The notes beneath the pieces are model-generated. The model did no database searches. It had not been told where the DNA came from and worked only from the letters and a program-made list of their open reading frames with translations. Of a stretch of 64,000 nucleotides of DNA, positions 1 to 11,716 are shown piece after piece; position 1 is the stretch's first letter; each line of letters starts with the position of its first letter. A program made the translations under genes and the position numbers. Source of the DNA: Acanthaster planci (lineage: Eukaryota > Echinodermata > Asteroidea > Valvatida > Acanthasteridae); contig NW_019091613.1 of assembly GCF_001949145.1 (NCBI RefSeq), positions 52,394 to 116,393 of the forward strand, in the 5' to 3' direction.

Positions 1-3000
1 AGAGGGATCTGCGGTACCGGAGGAGGTCCCCAACATGTCAGAGAGCAACTGGGAGATTCTCAGCAGTGAGGGTGAGGGTTCCGTGGCCTGTCTGCAAGAT
101 CGCATCCACCAGATGGAAGAGAATCACTACACTGTGAATGAAGAGCTTCAGGCAACACTGCAGGAACTTACAGACCTCCAGGATAATGTGAACGAACTCA
201 ATTATGAGAATGAAAAACTCACCGAAGAAAAGAGCGTCATAATTGAAGCACTGTACAGACAACTAGAGAAGGTGGAGTGTCTCAAGAACTACTTGGAGTC
301 ATTAAAGGGCCGTCTAGAAGAGAGCTGTGTGGATATTGAGCTTGACGATCTTGATGAAACATTCAATACAGCATTCACAGACATCTCTCTGCAAAGTTTA
401 GACTTGACAGAAGTCTGGGGCAGTATGTCCCAAGGCACCGGGGACAGGAAGAGACTGTCAGAGATTCTCAGCGAACATCGGAAGGAGACACAGTCAGAGA
501 TAACAAAGCTCAAAGAGAAGATGAACGATATGGAGCGGTCCCTGGACAACACTCTGGTAGAAATGGAGCAACAGTCCCAGGAGCTGACTGTGGCCAAGGG
601 AAAGCTGGCGAGCACGGAGGTTGAGCTGGAGAGGACCCAGGTCATGATGGAGGAGGAACGATCCCGCCTGACAGCTTTGCTGCACAACCAAGACCCTGAG
701 GGCAAGCTTAATCTGGTCAACCTCATGGACCAGGCCAAGCAGGAGAAGGAGGCGCTGGAGCAGCGCTGTGCCATCCTCCAGCGAGCCTTGCAGGAGAGCC
801 AGCAGCACGCCGCCAAGCAGCAACAGGAGATCGAGGAATCGGATCAAGACTTTGAAGCGGCCCGGGAGCACGTCGAGAGGGAGGTCAAGCAGATGAATGA
901 ACGGATCCAGGAGGTAGAGGGTGAGAAGCACGAGCTGGAAACTGAGGTCATCAATCTGAAGGAGACCATCCTGGAGCTGGAAGAAGCACGGGAGCGGCAC
1001 GAGGCGGACAAGGTCAAACACCTGACCACCATCGCCGACCTCAACCAGGCTGTGCAGACTCTCCGAAAGGAAAAACAGGAACAGCATAAAGAGCTCTCTG
1101 AACTCAAACGAATCAGTGCACGGGAATCAGAAGAGTGGGTTCAGTTTCAGAAGGACTTGCAGTATGCCGTAGTCATCGCCAATGACTATCGCACGGAGGC
1201 CCTCACTGAGGTCCAGCAACTGCAAAAGGAAAAGGACGAACTCGTGGGGAAAATCAAGAGTCTCAATGCTGAAGTGGAACGGCTCCGAAAACTGGAAAGG
1301 AAGAATACAGCTCCGAACTTGAGTCCCATTCACCTGAAGCCCACCTCAACAGAGAGCGAAATTCGCCAGCGGATGCATGCTTATATAAAGTCGGACTCTG
1401 ATATTGTTGGAGCCGGGCAACAAGAAAGTCCAATTCCACAAACACCCAGCTGTCTGTGAAGAGTCTCATCAAATCCATCGAGACGGCAGCAGCAGAGGAC
1501 TCACCCAAGATCCCCCAGAGTCCAACCTCGGTGTCTCCGGTGAACACAACGTTTTCCAGACCACTCCTGGGAAGACGAAACACCACCACAGCATCCACAA
1601 AACCGTTTGAGTCAAAACCGGCCTTCACGCGACGTAACACCACCACATCAATGATTTCCACCGACACCAAGAGCTCTCATGCTGCCAGGACCTGTGATGA
1701 CCTGAAGCTGACCAAAGAGCCTCTTCGGCCGCTGCTTACCCAGGACACATCTGTTCGGTCACCAACCAGCAGGTCACCAGGAGCCACCCGCAGTGATGCC
1801 AGGCAAACTATCGGAGATGCACTTTTCAGGAATACAGATTTCCGGTCCCGGAAAAGTAGCAGCCCGACAACCTCTACAGCTCGGGACTCACAGGATGCAG
1901 CAGCAAGTAAGACATCAGGAAGTCCAGGCAATGCCAGGAGAATAAGGTAAGCTGCAAAGGAGGGGACAAGAGAGGTTTGCTTTGTCCTGTTTGCCAACAG
2001 CCAACGAACAAACCAATAGCCAAATCCAGGTCAAAACTTTGGGCTCCATCACGGAACTATACAAAACAAGATGGTTGGGTGTGGGATACTCATCAGAGCA
2101 GAGTGAGGGCCCATAACAATTGCTTCAAAAGGCTCCAGGCAAGCCCCATGTAGGCATGTCACATCACGTGTCCAGCCATTTGTACAATCCTGTAGTGTGT
2201 GTCTGTAAGAAGAATGAAACTGGGCTGAGTTTTTTGATGTCGCTCAATATCACTCTCAGTCTTTTCTAAGCTTACTGTTGAAAATTTAACATAACATTCC
2301 CGAAGGTCAAGTTCAGAAGTTAAATTATCTTGAACCTCTTTCAGTACCGTTTCTCTGTTGATGTTGTATTCTTTGGACAGTGATTCTGAAAAGAAAGATC
2401 CTCTGTCAGTTCTGGTCAAGTGTGGAGGTGGAGGATCCAAGAGGAACGCTCTGCTGAAGTGGTGCCAAGCCAAGACGGCAGGATTCAAGGTACGTGTAAT
2501 GCTGACACTTTGTTGGGACATAAAGCCTAGTGGCAGAAGATGCTACGTTTTTGGTTGGGATTTACGATAAAGGGAGTGTTAGTTTAAATAGAGGATTAGA
2601 TAAGGATACATGGTGGGTCATTCAGTTGTTTGGGCTTTGGTTCTTTGGTTCATGTACATGTTGTAACATGTTTGTGTTTTGGCAGTGGAACATGCTGTTA
2701 CAAAGCAGTACCAAAACGTAATAAATACAAAATATGCTTTGTAAAGATGAAATTAATAAACTGAAGAAAAGTAGCAATGCTTCCCCTTTTAATTTTTACC
2801 TGATCCTCCAAGTTATATTATGTGTTATCTTCTGCCTGCATTAGAATATTGACATCACCAACTTCAGTAGCAGTTGGAATGACGGTCTGGGATTCTGCGC
2901 CATTTTGTACAGCTACATGCCTGATAAGATCCCCATGCATGAACTCAACAGCCAAGACAAGGTGGGTTTGTGAAAATTGCATGGTAAAACTCGTCTTACA

Positions 3001-5621
3001 GTTGCAAAAGTGAATGGTTTTCTCGAAAGGAGACAACTTGATTTGGTTATTGAGACTATGAGAAGAATGATATTGGTTTTCCCAGAAGCAAAGGGCTGTC
3101 TTGTACTTGCTAGTCTCAATCCAGGGCTGTTACGCGGCCCATATGGGCAGAGTTGTTAACTTAAGTTGATTCTACGATGACATTGCAGCATAGTGCTCCA
3201 ATTCATAGGCACAGAACTTCACCCTGTTTGAGTCCCAATGCGTAAGGCTGACTAGGAAAAATTACTGTCCGTCCCCAGAGAGTTTCAGTAGACCCAGGGA
3301 TAAATTCATCCATCAGCTGGGGGACAACATCATGAAAAGTGCTGTGACCTTCCGGTAAAGGTGTTATGCAAAATAAACGTTCAAATTCAGGATTGAGATT
3401 TCTTGAAGGTTATTGAAGCTGCATAATTATTCATTGCATCTAGGACTTACAGACTCATCAGCTAATGTGTTTCTTGGTTTTTTTAAACAGAGACGTAACT
3501 TCAAATTGGCATTCCAGGTTGCGGAGAAGTTGGGTATTCCTTCCATTTTGGTGAGTTTCTGCTCGGATTGGTTTCTGTTTCAGCAGTGTATTTCGTAACT
3601 TAAATGTGTTGTTTGCTTAGACGTTTCACTTTGGAAATCAAATTCTGGGCTCGAGAATGCTTCTTAGGAGGCCATGTCTAATCAGGGCTCTGCTCCACTT
3701 TTTCCACATTCAGTTTTTCAACAAAGGACAGAAATCCTGAATTTCTGTCCTTTGTGTGGTGGGAAAGCGGCTGTTTTTTTTTTCAGAAGTGAAATGTGAG
3801 TCAATCAATAGAACTAGTACATGTATTAAGATGCTGCACTCTGCTGATGATCAAACTTGAATGAGCTGAAATGTGTCGAGAACTGGATGTTTAACTATCT
3901 GAGAGTCAACAGACCTCTGTAATGATGATGCCGCACTGTTTACATGTGCGTTTCTCATGTTGTTCAGTGGACTGTTGGGACCTCACCAGCTTTTAAACCA
4001 CTTTGGGCTGGGGGCATGTATAGATGTCGATTCTGCTGGGTCGGAGTATTTTTTATTTTTTACTGTTTTCAAAATTCTTTAAAAATCCATGTCTTCATTT
4101 ACTGGACACTTACAACCACAGGAAGGACTGTCTGGTTTCTACTCTAATCTGACAGACAGCATCTACTGACGCTGGAGTATTTCAGCCGGGCCTGCCGCCT
4201 TGTAAAAAGAGCCCAGATTGTGCGATGTTATGTAATTTTCTTTGTTCCCGAAACTGGCACAGTGGGCTGCTTACATCCAGATTAGCATGCAGCAGTACTG
4301 TGTGGCTCATTGCTGCAGCTATAGAACGCTTTTGTCCCGGTTGTAATCCACTTGCACCGAAAACCACAAACAGTGGTATTCTGTTTCAAAACAAGGCTGG
4401 ATTATCTCCACTATTGAGAGTGAAAAAATGTTGGTAATGCCTAGCAGCCTGGTCTCTTTGTTACGAGTACGCTCTTTTGTTACAAGGCCCAGTTCCCTTT
4501 TCCGATTTCGGACACCCTGGCTGCATATATAAAGAATATGTGTCCGAAACCGGGCTCCCCAACAGCAAGAGGTTAAGAAATTGCACATGTAAAACAAAGT
4601 GTGATATCAGCGCATGGGCTTGTTAGATTGATTCAGTTGGTCAATCTGCAGCCAGGATAAACTAAATGGACCCAAAGTGTCCTCTATTTACCACGTGGAA
4701 ATGTGTTCATGTGATTTTAATTGGTTGCCTACTTTGATTTCCAAGTATGTTTATAGAGATATCAAAATCACCTGCCCAAAATGAAATGGAATTTTTACAC
4801 CAAAAGTCAGTGGCATTGTGCTTATCTACTGCAGGGCACCTTTAACCACTTGCTGCCAGGGATTCCGGTTTCGGACACGTATTCTTTATACCCGTGGCCG
4901 GAGTCTCCGAAATCGGACAAAGGGAACTAGGCCATACTTATAACAAAAGACCAGGCTGCTGGGAATTACCAGCATTTTTCACTCTCAATAATGGAGATAA
5001 TCTAGCCTTGTTTTGAAACAGTATACCACGATTTGGAGCTTTCAGCGCGAGTGGATTACCACCGGGGACAAAAGCGCTCCACCACCGCAGTGATGAACCA
5101 CACAGTACGGCTGTACGCTAATCTGGCCCCTATTGAAAAGAGGTCAGCAGCCCACTGTGCCAGTTTCGTGAGCAAAAGAAAATAATGTAGCACCGCACAA
5201 TCTGGGCTCTTTTTACAAGGCAGCAGGCCTGGCTGAAATACTCCAGCATCAGTAGATGTTGTCTGTCAGATTTGAGCAGAAACCAGACAGTCCTTTGTGT
5301 GGGTGTAAGTGTCCAGTAAATGAAGATGTGAATTTTTAAAGAATTTTGAAAACAGAAAAAAATGAAAATTATCCCATTCCAGCATCATCAACATTCATCA
5401 ATGCCCCTGGAGTGATGTGGTTAAGGCCAAATACTTGAAAAAAAATTCTGCAAGCAGCATAAATTTATCCCCTCTCATAGTTTAATGGGGAAATGTAAGA
5501 TTTTCAACATGTTGTTCTCTCTTTACTGCAGGATATTGAGGACATGGTGAAGATGGAGAGACCAGATTGGCAATCTGTCATGACCTACGTCACATCACTC
5601 TACAAGCATTTTGAGACATAA
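1..5621 (+). CDS. SPECC1L: Cytospin (SPECC1/SPECC1L family), 3' part of gene, five exons visible
   Basis: The exons I read are 1-1946, 2381-2489, 2845-2961, 3491-3550 and 5532-5621 (TAA at 5619-5621), all with GT-AG borders and compatible phases from exon 2 on. The first exon is open to the left edge, so the gene starts upstream and the ATG at 35 is probably internal. It encodes a long coiled coil (heptad-rich, many E/K/Q) with the cytospin signature [15 protein letters not shown], followed by a Ser/Thr/Pro-rich linker. Exons 2-5 encode a single C-terminal calponin-homology domain ([53 protein letters not shown], ending HFET). Family members cross-link actin and microtubules and act in adhesion and cell division. 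The coiled-coil frame stops at 1459 while the linker continues in the next frame (see the frameshift entry). SPECC1 and SPECC1L cannot be separated; this is probably the single pre-duplication orthologue. Confidence 0.9.
1395..1460 (+). other. Apparent one-base frameshift inside the cytospin coiled-coil/linker exon
   Basis: The coiled-coil frame runs to a TGA at 1457-1459. The next frame carries the family-conserved linker: residues TRKSNST then VKSLIKSIE at about 1420-1480 correspond to the vertebrate cytospin stretch around TVKTLIKSF. This frame stays open to the exon end at 1946 and joins in phase to the CH-domain exons. No plausible intron fits: the nearest GT...AG pair would be about 60 nt with a poor donor. 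A single-base insertion or deletion between about 1400 and 1435 explains it. It may be a sequencing error, a polymorphism or a real lesion. Confidence 0.7.
3721..3755. repeat. Perfect 15-bp hairpin in a cytospin intron
   Basis: ACAAAGGACAGAAAT and its exact reverse complement are separated by five bases (CCTGA). It lies in the intron between the 3491-3550 and 5532-5621 exons. It may be the remnant of a small palindromic element; no function can be read from it. Confidence 0.7.
4008..5415. repeat. Long imperfect inverted repeat (foldback-like element), arms about 570 bp
   Basis: The left arm (about 4008-4580) and right arm (about 4843-5415) are reverse complements of each other over nearly their whole length, with a spacer of about 260 bp. 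Matching landmarks include ACTGGACACTTACA (left) against TGTAAGTGTCCAGT (right), GGCACAGTGGGCTGC against GCAGCCCACTGTGCC, and GTTTTGAAACAG on the right against CTGTTTCAAAAC on the left. Differences are scattered substitutions and small indels. Both arms carry an inner pair of TTTCGGACAC/GTGTCCGAAA words near the spacer. No transposase ORF is present. The element fills most of the last cytospin intron. It could be a foldback transposon or two insertions of one repeat in opposite orientation. Confidence 0.85.
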
Positions 5622-8600
5622 CCATTCTCTCAAGCTCAAGATCCCGATTCAGGTCACCTTCAGAGCAGGGTCGAAAATTAATGACTTGGAGACTAGCAGA
5701 TTTTAATGACATGTGCATGCAACATTCCAAGTGAAATGGTATTCAAGCTTCATTTCGCCATACCTTGTAAAAACAGATTCATTCCTTTGCGCATATGTGC
5801 AAACAGGAGATGGCCAAAAAATACCTGTTTAATAGGAGGGATCCACAATAGAGTGTCACGAAGGCATTTATGGCCACAAAGAGGCCACCCGGCCAGAATT
5901 TGCATTTGAGCATGTGTCAGTGGACAACTTTGGAATTTTTTGATAGATAGGGATGTTCCATGCTACTTCAAATACTTGTTTGAATCATCTTCCTTGACAA
6001 ATGAACATTGGGAATAATTCAAGTGCCTGCATCCAGCCGGCAAATAAAATTTGTTAACCATTTCCCACAGTGCACTGGGAAAAAAAATGGCTTTTCCATG
6101 GCAACCTCTCAGTGCTGCGTATTGTGAAATGCCAATATAGTCCTGTCATGTGTACCGTTTTTACACAGTGTGTTGATACACAGTGCCAAATTTGTAAGCA
6201 ACACATTATCCACTGTGACTAGAAGCACTAGAAGCACCCCCTCTCTGGCAATGAAGAGACAGGCTGGTGAGAAGATTTTCAACAGGGCTTTGTTTACACA
6301 CAAAGACTTTACATTCCATAGCTGGTACCAGTACACTGCAAGAGAAATTGGCCACACGTGCTCAGTTTGTCCCGCGCCAAGTATGCATGAATTTGTGCAC
6401 GTGCACATCAAATAAAGGGATGCTGTTGTGTGAAAGCACTCCATCAGTCGTTCAGGCTTGCAGCAGGTGCACTCCTTACAAGTTGTCACATGTCATTCAT
6501 CCTCAATCGAACCCAAAGCTTTTTAAGTGAACTGTGGACTTGTGATTGGCTCATGATTGACTTGTGATTGTCTGCAGGTACATCCCACCTTTGGTACATG
6601 TACGTTTGCTCACAAGTGTATGTGCATTGCTGTCGAAAGTAGCAAATTAAATTAAAATTTGGCGCTCATGGGCCAAAGGAATGGGAAACTTTTGACTTGG
6701 TTGGTGGCAGCAAACATTCCAGTTGTTCCATGTTACCGGTCCGCTATTGTTGGTTGCCATTGTGAGTATGCCCACGTTAGCAGAAACGTGACATAAATAG
6801 TGGGCATTTAATTTTGTGCTGGCAGATGTCTCTAAAGTCTCCCATTTAAGTCTCCCATTTAAGGGATGTCTTCAGGCATGCACAAATGTGTACCATAGAC
6901 CCTACACTGCTGTGGGGCCCTCAAAACCCTCTGGTGTTCATTTCGTGGATATTTTATTTTCCTCCAATCTGATTCCTGGTTAGCAGTGATAGGAATAGTT
7001 AAATACATGTATTTGATGAGGCAGTGTTGACATTTCAAATCTAATTCCATTATAATTGTGGTGTTACAGTGTGAACATAGTATGTATAACTGAACTGGTA
7101 TATAAAGAGCTTTATTGTGAAGACCGTGCATGTCAAGGAAAATTTTAATATTGAAGGTACAAAAGGCTGAAATTGTTGAGGCTCGGTGACAGGTGTAATC
7201 ATGTGGTTTTACAGGGGGAAGCAAACCTGTAGTCACGCTTGCAGGCATTGAATTGTCATCGCTTTGCAAGGAATCTTGGGTTTTCCTGAGCAGCATGTGC
7301 GACTTCTCTTGGAGTTCCACTTGACCCGTTTGGTGCTCCTTTCTAAAAGAACTGGCAAATATCCTAGATTTTAGGGTCATAGATATGTTTTGTAATATCC
7401 AAGGTGAAGTTTGGGAAAACTTGAGGATTTTTCTCTTGCTTTGCGGACTTTTCTCTCTGAGCATACTTTTGGTTGAAGTTCGATAATTTGAAGTAGGTCT
7501 TCATCTGTTGATTGGGGCATTATTAGTGACACAGAATATTTCTGATGAAGACAATGTCATATCATAATGTTATATTCCTGACTGAATAATACTCATCCTG
7601 TTCAAACTGCAGTGGTGTGGATTTACATATTAAGCCTTGAAAAGTCTGGTCAGATGTATATAATTTCGTAAATAAATGTACATTTAGTTGAGTTCCTGTA
7701 TTCAGAGAGAGAGACATTCTGTAAATTTATTCAAGTGATTATGTCCGTACAAAGTAACAAGTTTTTTTTTTCTATTTGCTACAGTGGAGCTGTAAGTGAT
7801 TAGATTTTTCATAAATTTTGTATCAGAATTTATGATCAGTATGTGGATTAATCAAGAAAGTGCTCTTTCCCATTTGAATGAGAAAACGTCCACAGACACA
7901 CTCCTTCATTTTGGGAAATAAAAATTTTTGCTTCTTGTTCATGAATGAATGATTCAGTGCACAACTGAAAAAGCAGGCTGTGAATGTATTGGAGAAAAGC
8001 AACTCGGATAGTTTACGCTGGTTTAATAAACGTCTACAGTTTCCAGCAAAAACAAATAAACATGATTATGACATTGAAACATCGTTCAGCTGTGTTTGTA
8101 AGAAGAATAAGTCATAGCAAGCAATAGTTCTTTTCTTTTTTAAACTCAGTATTACACATATTCCAAATTTTAAATACAACACATGTATTTTAATTTGTCA
8201 TTGGCTTCCTTCTTCCAATAGCTTTGTTTAGCCTAATAAAGTCTGTAATCAGCCAAGTCGCACTTACTCTAGACAAACACATGTACGATAATTGATATTG
8301 CATGCAGGTATGTGGCTTTGCATTTTTCCTGAACTGCATTCCTTTCGAAGTGTCATATTCTTTTAATGCAATAATGCCACTGGATTTATAATGCGTACAG
8401 TCTTGGATTAATCTGTCTGTTTACATACAACAAATATGATCCATATTTGCTAGACATATGAGAGTCGTGAAATTGATTTATAAATTCTGGAGTTATCTTG
8501 TGTTAATTGCACTATGAAGACGTACCTATCTTCCCGGTTTTCAATGTAGTCTTTCAGAATCTTTATTCCAAGTATATTTTGAGAATTGAATTTTTAAGTT

Positions 8601-10300
8601 AATTCTGCTATTAAAGTCAATATGCTATGAAAGCAGTTGGCCTATGAAAAAGGAAATAATTTTGCTTTAATCTCTAATTATATATGTTTATCTTATCCCC
8701 ATCTTACATTATGGTACTTACCATTCATTACTGAAAACTTTTCCTCTAGATAGTTTTTTTGTATTCAGATGATACTTAATAATGTTTAGCACGTGTATTT
8801 TTCACTTGCTTTTTGAGAGCCACATTGTGAATATTTTGTGTTTATTGTGTGCATATATTTTTGCTGTAAGAGACTTTGGTTATTGCAGTGTTCTGTTCTT
8901 GATGTAATGTAAATTTTGTTATTTTTGTACTAATTTACCTGTAGGGTTTTAATTGAAGAAGATAGTGACACAATACTGTATTTTCTGGATTTGTTTGGAA
9001 GGTTTTGTTTTGTACTGGAACATGGTAACGTTTTTGTCTTCAGAGTTTGCACAAACTGGATAAAGAAGATAAGTAGAAAGTTTATTTATGCAGACAATTA
9101 TTTAAATACCTAAAGCAGTTTTATTGTATTCACAGAAGCAAGTCTTTCCCTTCCTTTATTCTCACGTGAGAGAGCATGTTGGTTCAGAATTGTTTGTAAC
9201 ATTTTTAAGCAGCGTCATACTTAAAATATTGTAAACTGAAGATATAGTCACGTTCCACATGGCTTTGAAAAACAAAAGTATCTTTTACAGAAGTATCCAT
9301 TTGTAAGAATTTGTATGGCATGTTCTTGGTTTTGTTTTTCAAATTTCACGTTACAACACTTTAATAGTGTATTCCTCATTCAATACCGAGTCTTTTTTTC
9401 TAGTTTTATTTTAATGAGACTAAATGGTTGTTAAACCTCTGCAACCCTCTACACAGTATGCTAATGAATATTTAATTGCTGCGAGTAATAACTCTTTGAA
9501 AAAACTATAGATATTGACCTTCAACGTAAATATTCAATAAGAACAGCTATGGTGAAATTCAATAACAATGGTTGATTGTTTTTATTTTTTGTGTAAGGTT
9601 GGAGTGAAATTCTTGATTTTGTTAGGTGGTTACATTTTAAAGGGGTATGCACTTTCAAGGTTTGTTTGTTTCCTCACCTGCCGGCCTGGTAGCATTGCTA
9701 AAAGACGTTGAAAGGCGAGAGTCTTTCATTTTGAAACAAACTGCACTTAGTGCCCTTAAGTTTTAGGGGAGGGGCTCTCAGTTTGGTGTCGTTACGTACT
9801 GGGTTGATACTGTTCACACATATACATACAACACACGGTCCCCAGTTCCAAGAACGATCATGCTACTGTAGTCTCATTAATTCCAGTCCTATCGCCGAGA
9901 TTGTTTGGAAAGTTTTAGCCAATCGGCTAACGATTTTCCGCTAAATGAATTAAGTCACCGTGAATATATTAAAAAACAAGCCAATGACAGCTGAGGCCGA
10001 AAAGATTCAACCAATAATACTGTACTTTGCACGCACGCGCGCTCAAGGATATTGCCGCCGTGCATGCTGCATGCGCTATATCATATCTGTGCGCGATATC
10101 GATATCCGCAGGAAATTTAGCTTGATGATCTACGTGTACGAAGATTGAGGAAAACTTTTCTTCAAAGAGCATCCAACCAGCTTCAATTTGTATTCTTGTA
10201 GACGCGAATCAAACGAAGACAATCAGCACGTCTGTTATTTCCGCTTTGAATAAAATTAGCATCTCAAGTTCTTTGACCAGTTCTGCTTTTAATTCACTGA
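5622..10300 (+). other. Cytospin 3'UTR and intergenic DNA, no gene seen
   Basis: This AT-rich stretch follows the cytospin stop codon. Several AATAAA signals are present (for example near 6044, 7917 and 8027), so the 3'UTR end cannot be fixed and may lie several kb downstream. The open frames here (for example 6109-6489 and 6859-7464 on the minus strand) have no recognisable domain, codon pattern or splice context, and I do not call them genes. From about 10020 the sequence becomes richer in CpG-containing words (CGCACGCGCGC at about 10030, GCGCGATATCGATATCCGC at about 10093), which suits the DYNLL promoter region. Confidence 0.6.
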
Positions 10301-10446
10301 CTGTCACACACTGTTCAGCTGTTACTAGTGTTAGGCCTAGGCCTACTGCACTCTGCGAATTCAAGTTGAAGTTGAAGAAAATCAGTTTGACACGGGTGCG
10401 AGCAAGGACCACCTTTTCACTTCAGCTTGAAGCATAACAGGAGCAG
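10150..10446 (+). other. DYNLL1: DYNLL 5' non-coding exon (3' end at 10446; start not defined)
   Basis: A splice donor CAG|GTAACG follows 10446, and the DYNLL coding exon is preceded by a matching acceptor (TTTTCCCTACAG) ending just before 11445. The coding frame is not open upstream of its ATG, so this exon would be 5'UTR, as in vertebrate DYNLL genes. The transcription start is not visible; the lower bound given is a guess placed after the CpG-richer segment at 10020-10110. Confidence 0.45.
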
Positions 10447-11442
10447 GTAACGTTAGGCCCTACGTTAAGGCATGACGATTTTTTCCCCCGCTGGCATGGT
10501 CGGAAACCTAAATATTGCAATCCCATGTGCTCGGCAAGCATGGCTAGGTCTTGATCTAGGGCCTAGCCAAAGGTTTTTAGGCCGAGGCCACAATATTTTT
10601 GTTGTCTGATACTCATACTCGTACTCATACTCAAAGGCATGCAAGAATCAGTGAGGGCGCTGTTCATTTGGGAACTTATTTTCAATGGAGATTAAAATTT
10701 GTCTTTTTCTGCACACTCTAGCTCCTCTATTAAGGCCCTGGGCCTAATTTTCAATTTTTTTGAAATTTCAAGTGAAGCCAATATTTACATGTACACTAAT
10801 TCATTGAAATAAGGCATAAATAAAAACATAAGATTTTATGAAAATATGGATTTTAAGCTTCATTTTTGTGTACAAAAAATCACCATTTGCTCCGCATTAC
10901 ACATGTACAAAAAAGTCCCAAAACATCTCACAAAGGACTAGGCGTATCCCTATTTTAAATCAGTATTTCTTTGCTTTGAATGGACAGATGGAATCCAAAT
11001 ATATCAAAATGTTTCTTATGACATTCTCTCCAAGATCACATCAAAAAGAAAACCTCCCCAAAATAGATGATAAGCCTCCCTATCATAGGCATGATAGGCC
11101 TAATCGTAAAGCCAAGATTTCTAAGAGCAAAGGCGTAGGCTTAGGCCTTAACTGTTCCTTTCTAGGCCCCATGCTTTTTCCAAATGGCGTAGGCTTAGGT
11201 ACCAACGTTGAGAGGCCGAACCTGCTGCATTTTGGGAAAAGCAAATGGGCCTAGGCTGACTGTTTGAAAGTGTGATTTCTTTCCTCTGTTTCAGGTGGTA
11301 GACTACTGGAAAATTCTGAATCCTAGTCCTACTATTTCCTAGTTCTACAGATAGCATAGTGGAAAAAAGGTTTTGAGAGAATATAAACACCTAACTTGTG
11401 TATGGTCACAAATGAGTCGCAACGCTAAGTTGTTTTCCCTAC
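10447..11442 (+). other. DYNLL 5'UTR intron, rich in TAGGCCTA-type words
   Basis: The stretch between the proposed 5'UTR donor and the coding-exon acceptor holds no gene. It has an unusual density of AGGCCTA/TAGGCC palindromic words (about 10330 just upstream, 10558, 10732, 11095, 11126, 11161, 11187, 11245) and one copy of a dispersed repeat at about 10640-10790 that recurs inverted in HEATR6 intron 1. Confidence 0.5.
10636..10792 (+). repeat. Dispersed repeat, copy in DYNLL intron
   Basis: It contains AGTGAGGGCGCTGTTCATTT, TCTAGCTCCTCTATTAA and TTTGAAATTTCAAGTGAAG in that order. The same blocks occur in reverse complement at 21195-21360. Confidence 0.75.
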
Positions 11443-11446
11443 AGAC

Positions 11447-11716
11447 ATGTCCGAGAGGAAGGCTGTCATCAAGAATGCCGACATGTCTGAAGACATGCAG
11501 CAGGATGCAGTGGATTGCGCCACCCAAGCTCTGGAGAAATTCAACATAGAGAAGGACATCGCCGCCTACATCAAGAAGGAGTTTGACAAGAAGTACAACC
11601 CCACCTGGCACTGCATTGTGGGCAGGAACTTCGGCAGCTATGTTACGCATGAGACCAAGCACTTCATCTACTTCTACTTGGGTCAGGTGGCTGTGCTACT
11701 GTACAAGTCAGGATGA
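11447..11716 (+). CDS. DYNLL1: Cytoplasmic dynein light chain LC8 (DYNLL), complete, 89 aa
   Basis: The protein is 89 residues, exactly the family length, and nearly identical to animal LC8: it begins [19 protein letters not shown] and ends [11 protein letters not shown]8 is a homodimeric hub that binds short linear motifs in dynein intermediate chain and many other partners along the edge strand that includes [15 protein letters not shown], present here. The penultimate Ser (KSG) is the residue reported to be phosphorylated in the vertebrate protein. The start is fixed by homology and lies two bases after a strong 3' splice site. All coding sequence is in one exon, whereas vertebrate DYNLL1 has an intron inside the coding region, so an intron was lost here or gained there. 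The 5'UTR intron argues against a processed pseudogene. The gene is tail-to-tail with COQ5. Confidence 0.97.
   Translation: MSERKAVIKNADMSEDMQQDAVDCATQALEKFNIEKDIAAYIKKEFDKKYNPTWHCIVGRNFGSYVTHETKHFIYFYLGQVAVLLYKSG

Noticed and set aside
289-1107. Long minus-strand open frames (289-816, 494-1087) opposite the cytospin coiled coil
   Set aside because: They are Leu/Ser-rich mirror images of a Glu/Lys/Gln-rich coiled-coil coding strand, with no domain or splice context.
5706-5909. 67-aa frame just after the cytospin stop
   Set aside because: It lies within the probable 3'UTR and has no similarity to any known family or to sequence elsewhere in the window.
6859-7464. 201-aa minus-strand open frame downstream of cytospin
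   Set aside because: Its composition is that of AT-rich non-coding DNA, with no recognisable motif, no splice sites in phase and no paralogue.
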